Origin: W0P28-013 sp963621145 | GTDB lineage: Bacteria; Bacteroidota; Bacteroidia; Bacteroidales; Paludibacteraceae | Reading direction: 5' to 3' | Assembly (NCBI GenBank): GCA_963621145.1 | Contig: CAVFDI010000034.1 | Span: forward strand, 1 to 20,777 | Length of the DNA stretch: 20,777 nucleotides | In this document: piece by piece, positions 6,729 through 14,124 of the stretch | Layout of the letters: each line of letters begins with the position of its first letter | Position numbering within the stretch: the stretch's first letter is position 1 | The notes under the pieces: generated by a model | Databases searched by the model: none | Seen by the model: the letters and a program-made list of their open reading frames with translations, nothing else | Told to the model about the DNA's origin: nothing | Position numbers and translations under genes: made by a program

Positions 6729-8048
6729 ATGAAAAACAGAGTTGCAGCATACATGCGCGAGCAAAAAATGCCCGCGCCACCTGCGCCTTTGCTCGTGGCT
6801 GTGAGCGGCGGCATCGACTCGGTGGCGCTACTCGATGTGCTGCTGCAACTGGGCTACCAATGCGTAGTGGCGCACTGCAATTTTCATCTGCGCGGCGACG
6901 ACTCCGACCAAGATGCAGCGTTCGTCGAGACGATTGCCAAAAACTATGCTGCGCCATTTCGCAAAATCGATTTTGAGACTGAAAAAACGGCACACGAGCG
7001 CAAAATTTCGATAGAGATGGCGGCGCGCGACCTGCGCTATGCGTGGTTTGCCGACCTTGTGAAAGCCGAAAAATGTGCAGCCATAGCCATTGCGCACAAC
7101 GCCAACGACTGTGCCGAAACCATGCTTCTGAACCTTGCTCGCGGCACTGGAATAGACGGTCTGCACGGCATTTTGCCAACGAATGGGGAAATTATTCGTC
7201 CGCTACTCTGCTGCACGCGCTCCGAAATTGAACAATACGCCGAAAGTCGCCACCTGCAACACCGCGAAGACCGCACCAACAGCGACACAGCCATTCGTCG
7301 CAACTTTGTGCGCCACCGTTTGCTGCCACTTTTCGACGAGATAAATCCCGCATTTGTTCCAACAATGCGTCGAAACGCGCAAAATCTAACCGAAGTAGCT
7401 GAGATTTACCACTTTTTCATCGAAAAAATCAGGGAAAAAATCTGCCAAAATCTGCCCGACATTACAATCGAAATCGACACCGAAAAACTGCTGCAACAGC
7501 CTGCTCCACGCACCATTTTGTACGAACTTTTGCAGCCATTCGGAATAAATAGCGACACCAACGACGCCCTGTTCGGCAGTCTGCACAACGTTGGCGCCAC
7601 ATTCTGCACAGCGAGCCATCGTTTTCTGATCGATCGCGGCAAAATAAAAGTTGCGCCGCACAACGAAATCGATATAAACGAATATCAAATCACTGAAAAT
7701 CAGGCAGAAATCAGCATTCCCATTTCGCTGAAAATTGAGAAAATCGCAGGCATTCCCGAAATCAGCAAAAATCCAGAAATGGCCTATTTCGACGCCGAAA
7801 AAGTGAAATTTCCGCTCACACTCAGGCGTTGGCGGCAAGGCGATGCGTTTGTGCCATTTGGCATGACGGGGCGCAAAAAGGTGAGCGACCTCTTTGTCGA
7901 CTGCAAACTGAGCCTTTTCGACAAGCAAAATGCGTGGTTGCTCACCTCGGGCAGCGACATCTTGTGGGTAGTTGGGCTGCGCACCGACAACCGTTTTCGC
8001 ATCAGCAAATCGACAAAAACCGTATTACGACTGACATATCGCCCGTGA
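6729..8048 (+). CDS. tilS: tRNA(Ile)-lysidine synthase
   Basis: TilS attaches lysine to C34 of the CAU anticodon of tRNA-Ile using ATP, so that AUA is read as isoleucine. It is essential in most bacteria. The 439-residue product carries the PP-loop SGGIDS (26-31) after a VAVSGG strand, followed by the family segments HCNFHLRGDDSDQD and AIAHNANDCAETMLLNLARGTGIDGLHGI. The C-terminal domain (about 360-436) has the LRRWRQGDAFVPFGMTGRKKVSDLFVD pattern. The ATG at 6729 follows the DUF3467 stop by 7 bp. The 9 codons upstream in frame overlap that gene and are unlikely to be translated here. Its downstream neighbour has its own promoter. Confidence 0.97.
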   Translation: MKNRVAAYMREQKMPAPPAPLLVAVSGGIDSVALLDVLLQLGYQCVVAHCNFHLRGDDSDQDAAFVETIAKNYAAPFRKIDFETEKTAHERKISIEMAARDLRYAWFADLVKAEKCAAIAIAHNANDCAETMLLNLARGTGIDGLHGILPTNGEIIRPLLCCTRSEIEQYAESRHLQHREDRTNSDTAIRRNFVRHRLLPLFDEINPAFVPTMRRNAQNLTEVAEIYHFFIEKIREKICQNLPDITIEIDTEKLLQQPAPRTILYELLQPFGINSDTNDALFGSLHNVGATFCTASHRFLIDRGKIKVAPHNEIDINEYQITENQAEISIPISLKIEKIAGIPEISKNPEMAYFDAEKVKFPLTLRRWRQGDAFVPFGMTGRKKVSDLFVDCKLSLFDKQNAWLLTSGSDILWVVGLRTDNRFRISKSTKTVLRLTYRP

Positions 8049-8050
8049 TT

Positions 8051-8082
8051 TTTGGCAATGTTAAAAAAAAGTCGTAACTTTG
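8051..8082 (+). promoter_or_regulatory. Bacteroidota promoter of the lipoprotein-protease pair
   Basis: TTTG (8051-8054), a 20-bp spacer, then TAACTTTG (8075-8082), a very good match to the Bacteroidota consensus, 23 bp before the ATG at 8106. It starts right after the tilS stop, so lipoprotein and protease form their own unit. Confidence 0.8.
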
Positions 8083-8105
8083 CCCGCTTATAATACATTA
8101 CTGCC

Positions 8106-8576
8106 ATGAAAAAACGCAAAATCACGCTGTTTGCGTGCGCCATTTGTGCCGTAGCAGCCCTGTTTGCCTGCAGTTGCAGCAGCCAGAAAAAAGTCGCCGA
8201 CAAAAAAGCGAAAACCACAATTTTTGGTGAACTGCCAACGAACATCGACTTTTCGAACTCGTTCCGTCTGTTGTGGGATCAACTCACCGACAACGCCAAA
8301 CATGTGCGCTCGCTCGACAAATACAAGCCATCGGACGAGGTGCTTGCCAACGCAGCCATTTCGGAGCGCGATGGTGCATATTTTGTCTCGGGCTGGCTCA
8401 CCACCAACGACCAATTCGACAAGGCAGCATTCACTGCACTTGGCGGCGAAGTTACCCGAATCGACAACACCACAGCCACCTTCCGTTTTCCACTGAAACG
8501 CCTGCCCGAAATGTGGCAAGTGAACGGCATTGTATCGGTAGAAGCCGCACAGCGCGTGCATATCAGAACAAAATGA
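8106..8576 (+). CDS. Lipoprotein resembling a subtilase propeptide (I9-like)
   Basis: The 156-residue product starts with a basic n-region, a hydrophobic core and a lipobox LFAC with Cys22 as probable lipidated residue. A Lys-rich stretch, not an acidic surface-export signal, follows, which favours a periplasm-facing location. The C-terminal half (about 85-150) aligns by eye with residues 54-120 of the S8 protease encoded 41 bp downstream: YFVSGWL against EYVSAFV, a GGEV against GAEL, TATFRFPLKRLPEM against VTARIPVENVEAL, and GIVSVEAAQRV against IKLVEISTPV. In that protease this is the propeptide position. Such domains fold and inhibit the protease. I infer a stand-alone inhibitor or folding helper for the neighbouring protease. 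No catalytic motif is visible. The two genes share one promoter. Confidence 0.75.
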   Translation: MKKRKITLFACAICAVAALFACSCSSQKKVADKKAKTTIFGELPTNIDFSNSFRLLWDQLTDNAKHVRSLDKYKPSDEVLANAAISERDGAYFVSGWLTTNDQFDKAAFTALGGEVTRIDNTTATFRFPLKRLPEMWQVNGIVSVEAAQRVHIRTK

Positions 8577-8617
8577 AAAACTTCCACTAATTTGAAATCT
8601 GAAATCATCTGATCATC

Positions 8618-10741
8618 ATGAAAAAAATAAACCTTATTGTAACCTTCTTGTGCGTGGCATTGATAGTTGTGGCGCAAGAATCGAAACTGTCGAACTACTC
8701 GCGTGCCTTTATCGATGCGCAAAACGAGGCAAAGACAACCGAACAGCGCAACACACTGCGCAAAAATTTTGCAGTTAAAGTGTCCGAAAACGGGCAAGAG
8801 TATGTTTCGGCGTTTGTGCATTTTGCCGATGCTGATGCCGATAAAAGTGTGCTCGAAGAGTATGGCGCAGAGCTCGAAAACGACTTTGGCGAGTTTGTTA
8901 CAGCGCGCATTCCAGTAGAAAATGTTGAGGCATTGAGCCAAGACGAAAACATTAAATTGGTAGAAATCAGCACGCCTGTTCGCAAAAAGATGGACAAAGC
9001 GCGTACCGCAGCCAATGTCGACAAAGTGCAGGCTGGCACCGACCTTTCGCAACCTTTTCTTGGCACTGGTGTGGTGGTTGGCGTGTGCGACTATGGTTTT
9101 CAGTACGATCACATCACTTTTTACGATGCCAACAACTCGTCGGAACTGCGTGTGAAACGCGTAAAAAATTACTCCACAAACAAAGAGTATAAAACACAAT
9201 CGACCATTGAGTCGGCAGGATATGACGACACAAGCGATGATAGTGGTCACGCCACGCATGTCACGGGCATTGCGGCTGGAGCATACAGCGGCAACAGTTA
9301 TTACGGCATAGCCAAAGATGCCGACATAGTAATGGTGAACGCCGGCGATGGCACCACCGATCTTATCAATGGCATAAAATATGTGTTCGACTATGCCACC
9401 GAAGTTGGTGCGCCCGCAGTGGTCAATATCAGCCTTGGAACGCATGTCGGTCCGCACGATGGCACATCAACTTTCGATGTAGCACTCGACAAACTTGTTG
9501 GCGCAGGACGCATTATTTGTGGCGCTGCTGGCAACGAAGGCGAATATCCACTCTACAGCGAAGCCACACTAGCCGCTGGCGAATCGCACACTTTCATTCT
9601 CGATGCGAGCGATGAATATTACAGCGGCGATGGTGCTTTTGCCGATTTTTGGGGCGACGAAGGACAGCAATTCACCGTGCAAATAGTCTATATGGACTCG
9701 AATGGCAATGTTTTGAAAGAAGGTACTTCAACCACAACGGCAACATCGGCGAAAAAAACAACGAAATGGAGCAATAATACATACGCTTCAGGTTCGCTCA
9801 CGGCCTACACAAAACTCAGCACCGATGCCTCGAACAACAAAAGCAATGTGTATGTCCAATTCAACAAATTCACGCCAAAAACGGACTACAAAATTGGTTT
9901 CAAAGTTACTGCCAAAACCGCTGGCACAGTACGCGTTTGGGGTGATGACTATAGCGCAATTTATTGGGAAGATGGTCTGACAACACACACCGTAGGCGAG
10001 ATTGGCGGCACGGCCAACCGCATTATCAGTGTTGGCGCATGGACTACGCAAAAAAATATCTACAGCGGTGGTTATGCTGTTGGAAAAGTCTGCGGTTTTT
10101 CGAGCAAAGGTCCTACCGCCGATGGTCGCATAAAACCAGAGATTACCGCTCCTGGCGATGTTATTAAATCGTCAATTCCTAATTTGTCGTCAGTGACAGA
10201 AAATTCAAAAGGCAAAACATCGAAAAAAATTAACGGCACGACCTACTATTGGGGCTGGATGAGCGGCACATCGATGGCAACACCATTCTGCACAGGCGTG
10301 GTGGCCACATGGTTGCAGGCGAACCCCAAACTTACGCCAGAACAGATTAAAAATGTGTTCGCCAAAACTGCCCAAACCGATTCGTACACAGGCACTGTTC
10401 CAAACAACACATGCGGTTATGGCAAAATTGATGCCTACGCAGGCATAGTTGAGGTGCTGCAAACCACGCCCGTGAAGAACCTCGAAGGGCTGCCCGAAGC
10501 CATAATGCTCTACCCCAACCCAAGCGAAGGCGAATTCACACTGTTCTTCACGCAGAACGACGAGAATGTAGATGTGCGCATCTACGCACTGAATGGTCAG
10601 CAAATCTACACGCGCCACCTCGGCTCGGTCGATACGCAGCAAACGCTCGACATCAACCTTGGCAACGTGCAGACAGGCGCATACATCGTAAAAATCGCTG
10701 GCGACAAAACCAACCAAGCCTTGCGTTTGTTGGTACGCTAA
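8618..10741 (+). CDS. Secreted subtilisin-like serine protease (S8) with T9SS sorting domain
   Basis: The 707-residue protein has a Sec signal peptide (1 to about 19, ending VVAQ), an I9-like propeptide (about 50-122) and an S8 catalytic domain with the full triad: Asp158 (VGVCDYG), His211 (SGHATHVTG) and Ser552 (GTSMATP), with oxyanion Asn306 in AAGN. About 245 residues separate Asn306 and Ser552. A beta-rich insertion (about 318-455) explains much of this, as in several large subtilases. The C-terminus (about 630-707) is a type A T9SS sorting domain with LYPNPSEGEF, RIYALNGQQI and TGAYIVKI, so the protein should cross the outer membrane and be released or anchored at the surface. It follows the propeptide-like lipoprotein by 41 bp, and a strong terminator follows. 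Substrates are unknown. Confidence 0.95.
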   Translation: MKKINLIVTFLCVALIVVAQESKLSNYSRAFIDAQNEAKTTEQRNTLRKNFAVKVSENGQEYVSAFVHFADADADKSVLEEYGAELENDFGEFVTARIPVENVEALSQDENIKLVEISTPVRKKMDKARTAANVDKVQAGTDLSQPFLGTGVVVGVCDYGFQYDHITFYDANNSSELRVKRVKNYSTNKEYKTQSTIESAGYDDTSDDSGHATHVTGIAAGAYSGNSYYGIAKDADIVMVNAGDGTTDLINGIKYVFDYATEVGAPAVVNISLGTHVGPHDGTSTFDVALDKLVGAGRIICGAAGNEGEYPLYSEATLAAGESHTFILDASDEYYSGDGAFADFWGDEGQQFTVQIVYMDSNGNVLKEGTSTTTATSAKKTTKWSNNTYASGSLTAYTKLSTDASNNKSNVYVQFNKFTPKTDYKIGFKVTAKTAGTVRVWGDDYSAIYWEDGLTTHTVGEIGGTANRIISVGAWTTQKNIYSGGYAVGKVCGFSSKGPTADGRIKPEITAPGDVIKSSIPNLSSVTENSKGKTSKKINGTTYYWGWMSGTSMATPFCTGVVATWLQANPKLTPEQIKNVFAKTAQTDSYTGTVPNNTCGYGKIDAYAGIVEVLQTTPVKNLEGLPEAIMLYPNPSEGEFTLFFTQNDENVDVRIYALNGQQIYTRHLGSVDTQQTLDINLGNVQTGAYIVKIAGDKTNQALRLLVR

Positions 10742-10756
10742 TTTTTGCGACAGCAG

Positions 10757-10795
10757 AAAAAATCCTTCCGAATAGCATTTTGGAGGGATTTTTTT
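10757..10795 (+). terminator. Intrinsic terminator after the S8 protease
   Basis: AAAAAATCCTTCC (10757-10769) pairs with GGAGGGATTTTTT (from 10782, one G-U pair) around a 12-nt loop. The stem's T side runs into a T tract to 10795. Confidence 0.9.
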
Positions 10796-10827
10796 CGTAA
10801 AAAGTCTTTGCCAATTGCTCTAAACGC

Positions 10828-11547
10828 ATGAAACAGATAATCAACCATCCAGAAATTGGGCTAATAGAGGTGCTGACGCGAGAAGGAATGCGCTCGGTGC
10901 ACTACAACATCAGCGCTAGTAAAGTGCAGATTGTGCTGCCGCCACACTATATCAGCAAAGTTTTTCCGCTGCCAGAAGAGCGCGTGAAACAGATTTTGGC
11001 AGAGCAACAGAAAATGCGCGAAAAAGACAATAACGAGTTTCTTTTCACGCCCGAAAGCACCTACCAAGCCAACAAATTTCTACTGCGTTTCGAGCCGAAA
11101 TCGGACATTCGCTACGACTTTGCCGCACAACGACTACAGACGGAACTTGTGGTTTACTACAAGAATGCAAAAGACTTTGAAAATGGTCAGAACCAGCAGA
11201 TAATCAAGCGATTAATCGCCCATTTTCTGAAAAACGACGCAAATACATTTTTGCCCAAAAGATTGCACGAACTCGCCGAAAAATACGGCTTCAAATACAC
11301 GCAAGTGCGCATCAACAGCGCACAGGGACGTTGGGGAAGCTGTTCCACGCAAAAGCATATCAGCCTGAGTTACAACCTGATGCTGCTGCCCGATCGCCTC
11401 ATCGATTTTGTGCTGGTGCACGAACTCTGCCACACTGTGGAGATGAACCATGGACCACGTTTTGTGCAACTCATGCGCAACATTTTCAAAGACGATTATG
11501 ACGCTCTGAAAAACGAAATGAGCCAACATAGCACGCTGAGGTGCTGA
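10828..11547 (+). CDS. YgjP-like (DUF45) zinc metallopeptidase
   Basis: The 239-residue cytosolic protein has the YgjP/DUF45 layout: a beta-rich N-terminal part, the RWGSCS motif (168-173) and a zinc site HELCH (198-202) with catalytic Glu199 and a probable third ligand His208 in MNHGPRF. Family members are gluzincin-like peptidases related to the WLM/SprT type. Their natural substrates are poorly known. No signal peptide is present. Compared with shorter family members, a charged insertion (about 45-125) separates the N-terminal strands from the zinc domain. The ATG at 10828 follows the protease terminator by about 30 bp. A promoter match is weak. It converges with the GHL10 gene, with only 19 bp between the stops and no obvious terminator. 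Confidence 0.9.
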   Translation: MKQIINHPEIGLIEVLTREGMRSVHYNISASKVQIVLPPHYISKVFPLPEERVKQILAEQQKMREKDNNEFLFTPESTYQANKFLLRFEPKSDIRYDFAAQRLQTELVVYYKNAKDFENGQNQQIIKRLIAHFLKNDANTFLPKRLHELAEKYGFKYTQVRINSAQGRWGSCSTQKHISLSYNLMLLPDRLIDFVLVHELCHTVEMNHGPRFVQLMRNIFKDDYDALKNEMSQHSTLRC

Positions 11548-11566
11548 ATTTTAAGAAGAAGGGAAA

Positions 11567-13072
11567 CTATTTCACTCGCGTTTTTTTGCGAATGGTTGCG
11601 GGCGCACTTTCTTGTTTGTAACGATTGATGGCAGTAACTGCAAAACGGTAGCCGCCATGCAATCGCTCCGCAAAATCGCTGAGTATCAGGCAATTATCGG
11701 AAGTAACGGCGAGTATATTTTGCGGATCAGAAAAATCACCTAATTCGCTGCCTTTGAAAGCATAGACCACATAGTAGCGTGCGGCGCAACCAGCCGTATC
11801 GCGCAGTGCGTCCCACTCTAGCAGGTGTCGACCATGTTCGCGCACTATGCGCACACGCCCAACGCTGGCCGAACCATCGGCAGGCACATCGTTGCGCAAA
11901 GGCACAATGGCTGGCAAAGTGAAAAATTGGTGCAAACTATCGCGCAAACCTTGACGATTTTGCATCAGAGCGACGGTGCTATAAAACGCTGCGCCTTGCT
12001 GCGGCAACGTGTCGGCATAGTGCAGTTGGCGCATCACCTCGTTGCCACGCTGCCAAGCCTCGTTGGCCTGCGCATCGCCAAGCCGCGATGCATAATAGCC
12101 AATGTAGAAATTTTTTCCATACGAATTGGCACTCCACCACTCTGCCAACGTGGCAAAATCGGCGGTTTTGTGACCAATTTCCCAATAGAGTTGCGGCACC
12201 ACATAGTCGATGTAGCCACGCTCGAGCCAAAGTAGAATGTCGGCGTAAAGATCGTCGTAATTGGTCATGGCATGCGTGTTCGAACCACGCTCGTCGCGAC
12301 TTCGGTTGCGCCAAACGCCAAACGGGCTCACACCAAATTCCACCCACGGTTTCAACGCTTTGATAGTCTGCTGCAGTTGCGCCATCACCAGATTCACATT
12401 GTCGCGCCGCCAATCGCCTTTGTCGGTAAATCCGCGCGGATCGGCACGAAAATCAGCTTCATCGGGGAACTCCTGTTTTTTGTATCGATAGGGGTAGAAA
12501 TAGTCGTCGAGATGTACCGCATCGATGTCGTAGCGCGAAACAATATCGGCCACCACACGGTTCAGATAGTCGCGCACTTCGGCTTTGGCTGGGTTAAACA
12601 GCAGTTGCTCGCCGTAGCGCACGAACCATTCGGGGTGCAGATAGTAGATGTGCGCCGAATCGAGTTGCGACAGCGGTCCTTTGAGCGTGGCACGGTAGGG
12701 ATTTATCCAAGCATGCACCTCGATGCAACGACGGTGCGCCTCACGAACCACAAAAGCCAGCGGATCGTATTCAGGATCTGGCGCAATGCCCTGAGTGCCA
12801 GTGAGATAGCGCGACCATGGTTCAATCTCGGAACGATAGAAAGCGTCGGCAGTTGGGCGAACTTGAAAAAAAACTGCGTTGAAATGTAGCGCCTGCAGCG
12901 TGTCGAGCATATCGAGCATCGACTGCTTTTGCGCGCGCACATCGTTCACCGATGGCGGCCAATCGATTCCAACCACCGTAGCAATCCACGCCGCACGCAT
13001 CTGGCGTTTGCGCTGCGCCACAAGCGGCAGACAAAGCAGAAAACAGAGTGCGATGCAGAAAAACCTTTTCAC
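11567..13072 (-). CDS. Exported GHL10-type glycoside hydrolase (DUF187)
   Basis: The product starting at GTG 13072 has 501 residues with a signal peptide (MKRFFCIALCFLLCLPLVAQ). The catalytic TIM barrel (about 24-385) has the family pattern: MRAAWIATVVGIDWP, FNAVFFQVRPTADAFY, VHAWINPYRA, IDAVHLDDYFYPY (183-195, with candidate catalytic acids Asp189/Asp190), FGVSPFGVWR and YVVPQLYWEIG. A fibronectin III-like C-terminal domain follows (about 405-495). GHL10 proteins are poorly characterised hydrolases thought to act on cell-wall or extracellular glycans. The in-frame ATG at 13207 would overlap the upstream gene and hide the signal peptide, so GTG is chosen. It lies 47 bp after the Wzz-like gene and is probably co-transcribed with it. 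Confidence 0.9.
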   Translation of the reverse strand: MKRFFCIALCFLLCLPLVAQRKRQMRAAWIATVVGIDWPPSVNDVRAQKQSMLDMLDTLQALHFNAVFFQVRPTADAFYRSEIEPWSRYLTGTQGIAPDPEYDPLAFVVREAHRRCIEVHAWINPYRATLKGPLSQLDSAHIYYLHPEWFVRYGEQLLFNPAKAEVRDYLNRVVADIVSRYDIDAVHLDDYFYPYRYKKQEFPDEADFRADPRGFTDKGDWRRDNVNLVMAQLQQTIKALKPWVEFGVSPFGVWRNRSRDERGSNTHAMTNYDDLYADILLWLERGYIDYVVPQLYWEIGHKTADFATLAEWWSANSYGKNFYIGYYASRLGDAQANEAWQRGNEVMRQLHYADTLPQQGAAFYSTVALMQNRQGLRDSLHQFFTLPAIVPLRNDVPADGSASVGRVRIVREHGRHLLEWDALRDTAGCAARYYVVYAFKGSELGDFSDPQNILAVTSDNCLILSDFAERLHGGYRFAVTAINRYKQESAPATIRKKTRVK

Positions 13073-13119
13073 AATTTCTGATTTTGCAAACGCTTGCAAG
13101 TAATTGGGCAATTGGGTAA

Positions 13120-14067
13120 TTATTTTTTCAGATAATTGCAAATCTGGCGGCGATAGACCACGCAGAGCGAAACCGCCACGCCAACGGCATAGCCCAAAAT
13201 CAGCCAAATGAGCAGCGTTACGAGCCGACCGTGAACGGGTTTTACAATCAGATCGTTCTGAAAATTGATGTTGTTCGGGCGCGAATTGATGGCAGTTTCA
13301 GCCTTTCCGCGCTCGTCGATCAAATTGAGAATGTCGTTGTAATAGAGTTGTTTGCCCTTGTTCAGCAACAGCCCATCTTTTACCTCCACACGATTATTTT
13401 CGGCACCCGAAAAATATTCGTAGTTCGACAGACTATCGAGGCGCGGAATTTCGCGATTGCAAGTCTCGAGCCGCGCACGCAGCACTTGCCGCCCCTGTTC
13501 GCTAAGCGCAGTGAGTTCGTGACGCTGATTGAAATAGTCTTGCAGCCACTGCTGCACGCCGCTCATGTCGTAAACGCCCTTAGTCTTCACGCGCAAATAG
13601 ATGCGATCGGTCATCGGCACATCGGTGGTGTCGGTCAGATATTTTTTCTGATTATCAAAATCGACGAAATCGGCTGTGCCATTGTGCTGACAGTCGATCC
13701 AGCGAAACGCCTCGATTTTACCAATTTTATCCTGCAACGAGTCGGGCAGATTCAGGCAGGCTCGCAACTCTTTTGAGCGATTGCAACTGTTTATTCTGCC
13801 AATGTGCGCATCGATAAGTGCATCCTCCTCCTGATAGAAAAAGACTGTGGCACCGCCATAGTAAGCCGTGCTTTCGGGGCGAATTTTCAGAAAGCCAATC
13901 ACGCCAAAAATCACCACAAAAATGAGAATGAGCCACCAATTTTGCACCGAAAAGCGGAAAAGATGCAAAAATTGCACACCGCACCACTTAAAAAAGCGTC
14001 CGATGCCACGACAGCACCAGCATATCAAGTCAAAAAGATTCATTTCGTTGTGTTCGTTGTTTTCCAT
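13120..14067 (-). CDS. Wzz-like inner-membrane protein with two transmembrane helices
   Basis: The 315-residue product has a short cytosolic N-terminus with a Cys/Trp-rich amphipathic stretch (about 14-35), a first membrane helix (about 40-60, WWLILIFVVIFGVIGFL), a periplasmic domain with helical, possibly coiled-coil parts (about 65-275) and a second helix near the C-terminus (about 279-305). This is the topology of Wzz/chain-length determinant-type proteins, but the usual proline-glycine motif near the second helix is not obvious. I treat it as a family relative, not as a proven chain-length regulator. A good minus-strand promoter precedes it and the glycosidase gene follows, which suggests a role in surface or secreted glycan handling. 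It could also simply be a Bacteroidota-specific envelope protein. Confidence 0.7.
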   Translation of the reverse strand: MENNEHNEMNLFDLICWCCRGIGRFFKWCGVQFLHLFRFSVQNWWLILIFVVIFGVIGFLKIRPESTAYYGGATVFFYQEEDALIDAHIGRINSCNRSKELRACLNLPDSLQDKIGKIEAFRWIDCQHNGTADFVDFDNQKKYLTDTTDVPMTDRIYLRVKTKGVYDMSGVQQWLQDYFNQRHELTALSEQGRQVLRARLETCNREIPRLDSLSNYEYFSGAENNRVEVKDGLLLNKGKQLYYNDILNLIDERGKAETAINSRPNNINFQNDLIVKPVHGRLVTLLIWLILGYAVGVAVSLCVVYRRQICNYLKK

Positions 14068-14093
14068 ATTTTTTTTGATTATTATTCAAAGTG

Positions 14094-14124
14094 CAAAGTT
14101 ACTACATTCTTACGACTTGCGCAA
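14094..14124 (-). promoter_or_regulatory. Bacteroidota promoter of the Wzz-like and GHL10 genes
   Basis: On the minus strand TTG (14124-14122), a 20-bp spacer, then TAACTTTG (14101-14094). It overlaps the last codons of uvrA and lies 27 bp before the ATG at 14067. There is no terminator between uvrA and this gene, so read-through is also possible. Confidence 0.65.

Noticed and set aside
8279..9457. 392-residue open frame on the minus strand
   Set aside because: It is antisense to the lipoprotein and S8 protease, which have clear motifs and their own promoter; the translation shows no recognisable domain.
13073..13207. Upstream ATG start for the GHL10 protein
   Set aside because: It would overlap the preceding gene and bury the signal peptide; GTG at 13072 directly precedes a typical signal sequence.
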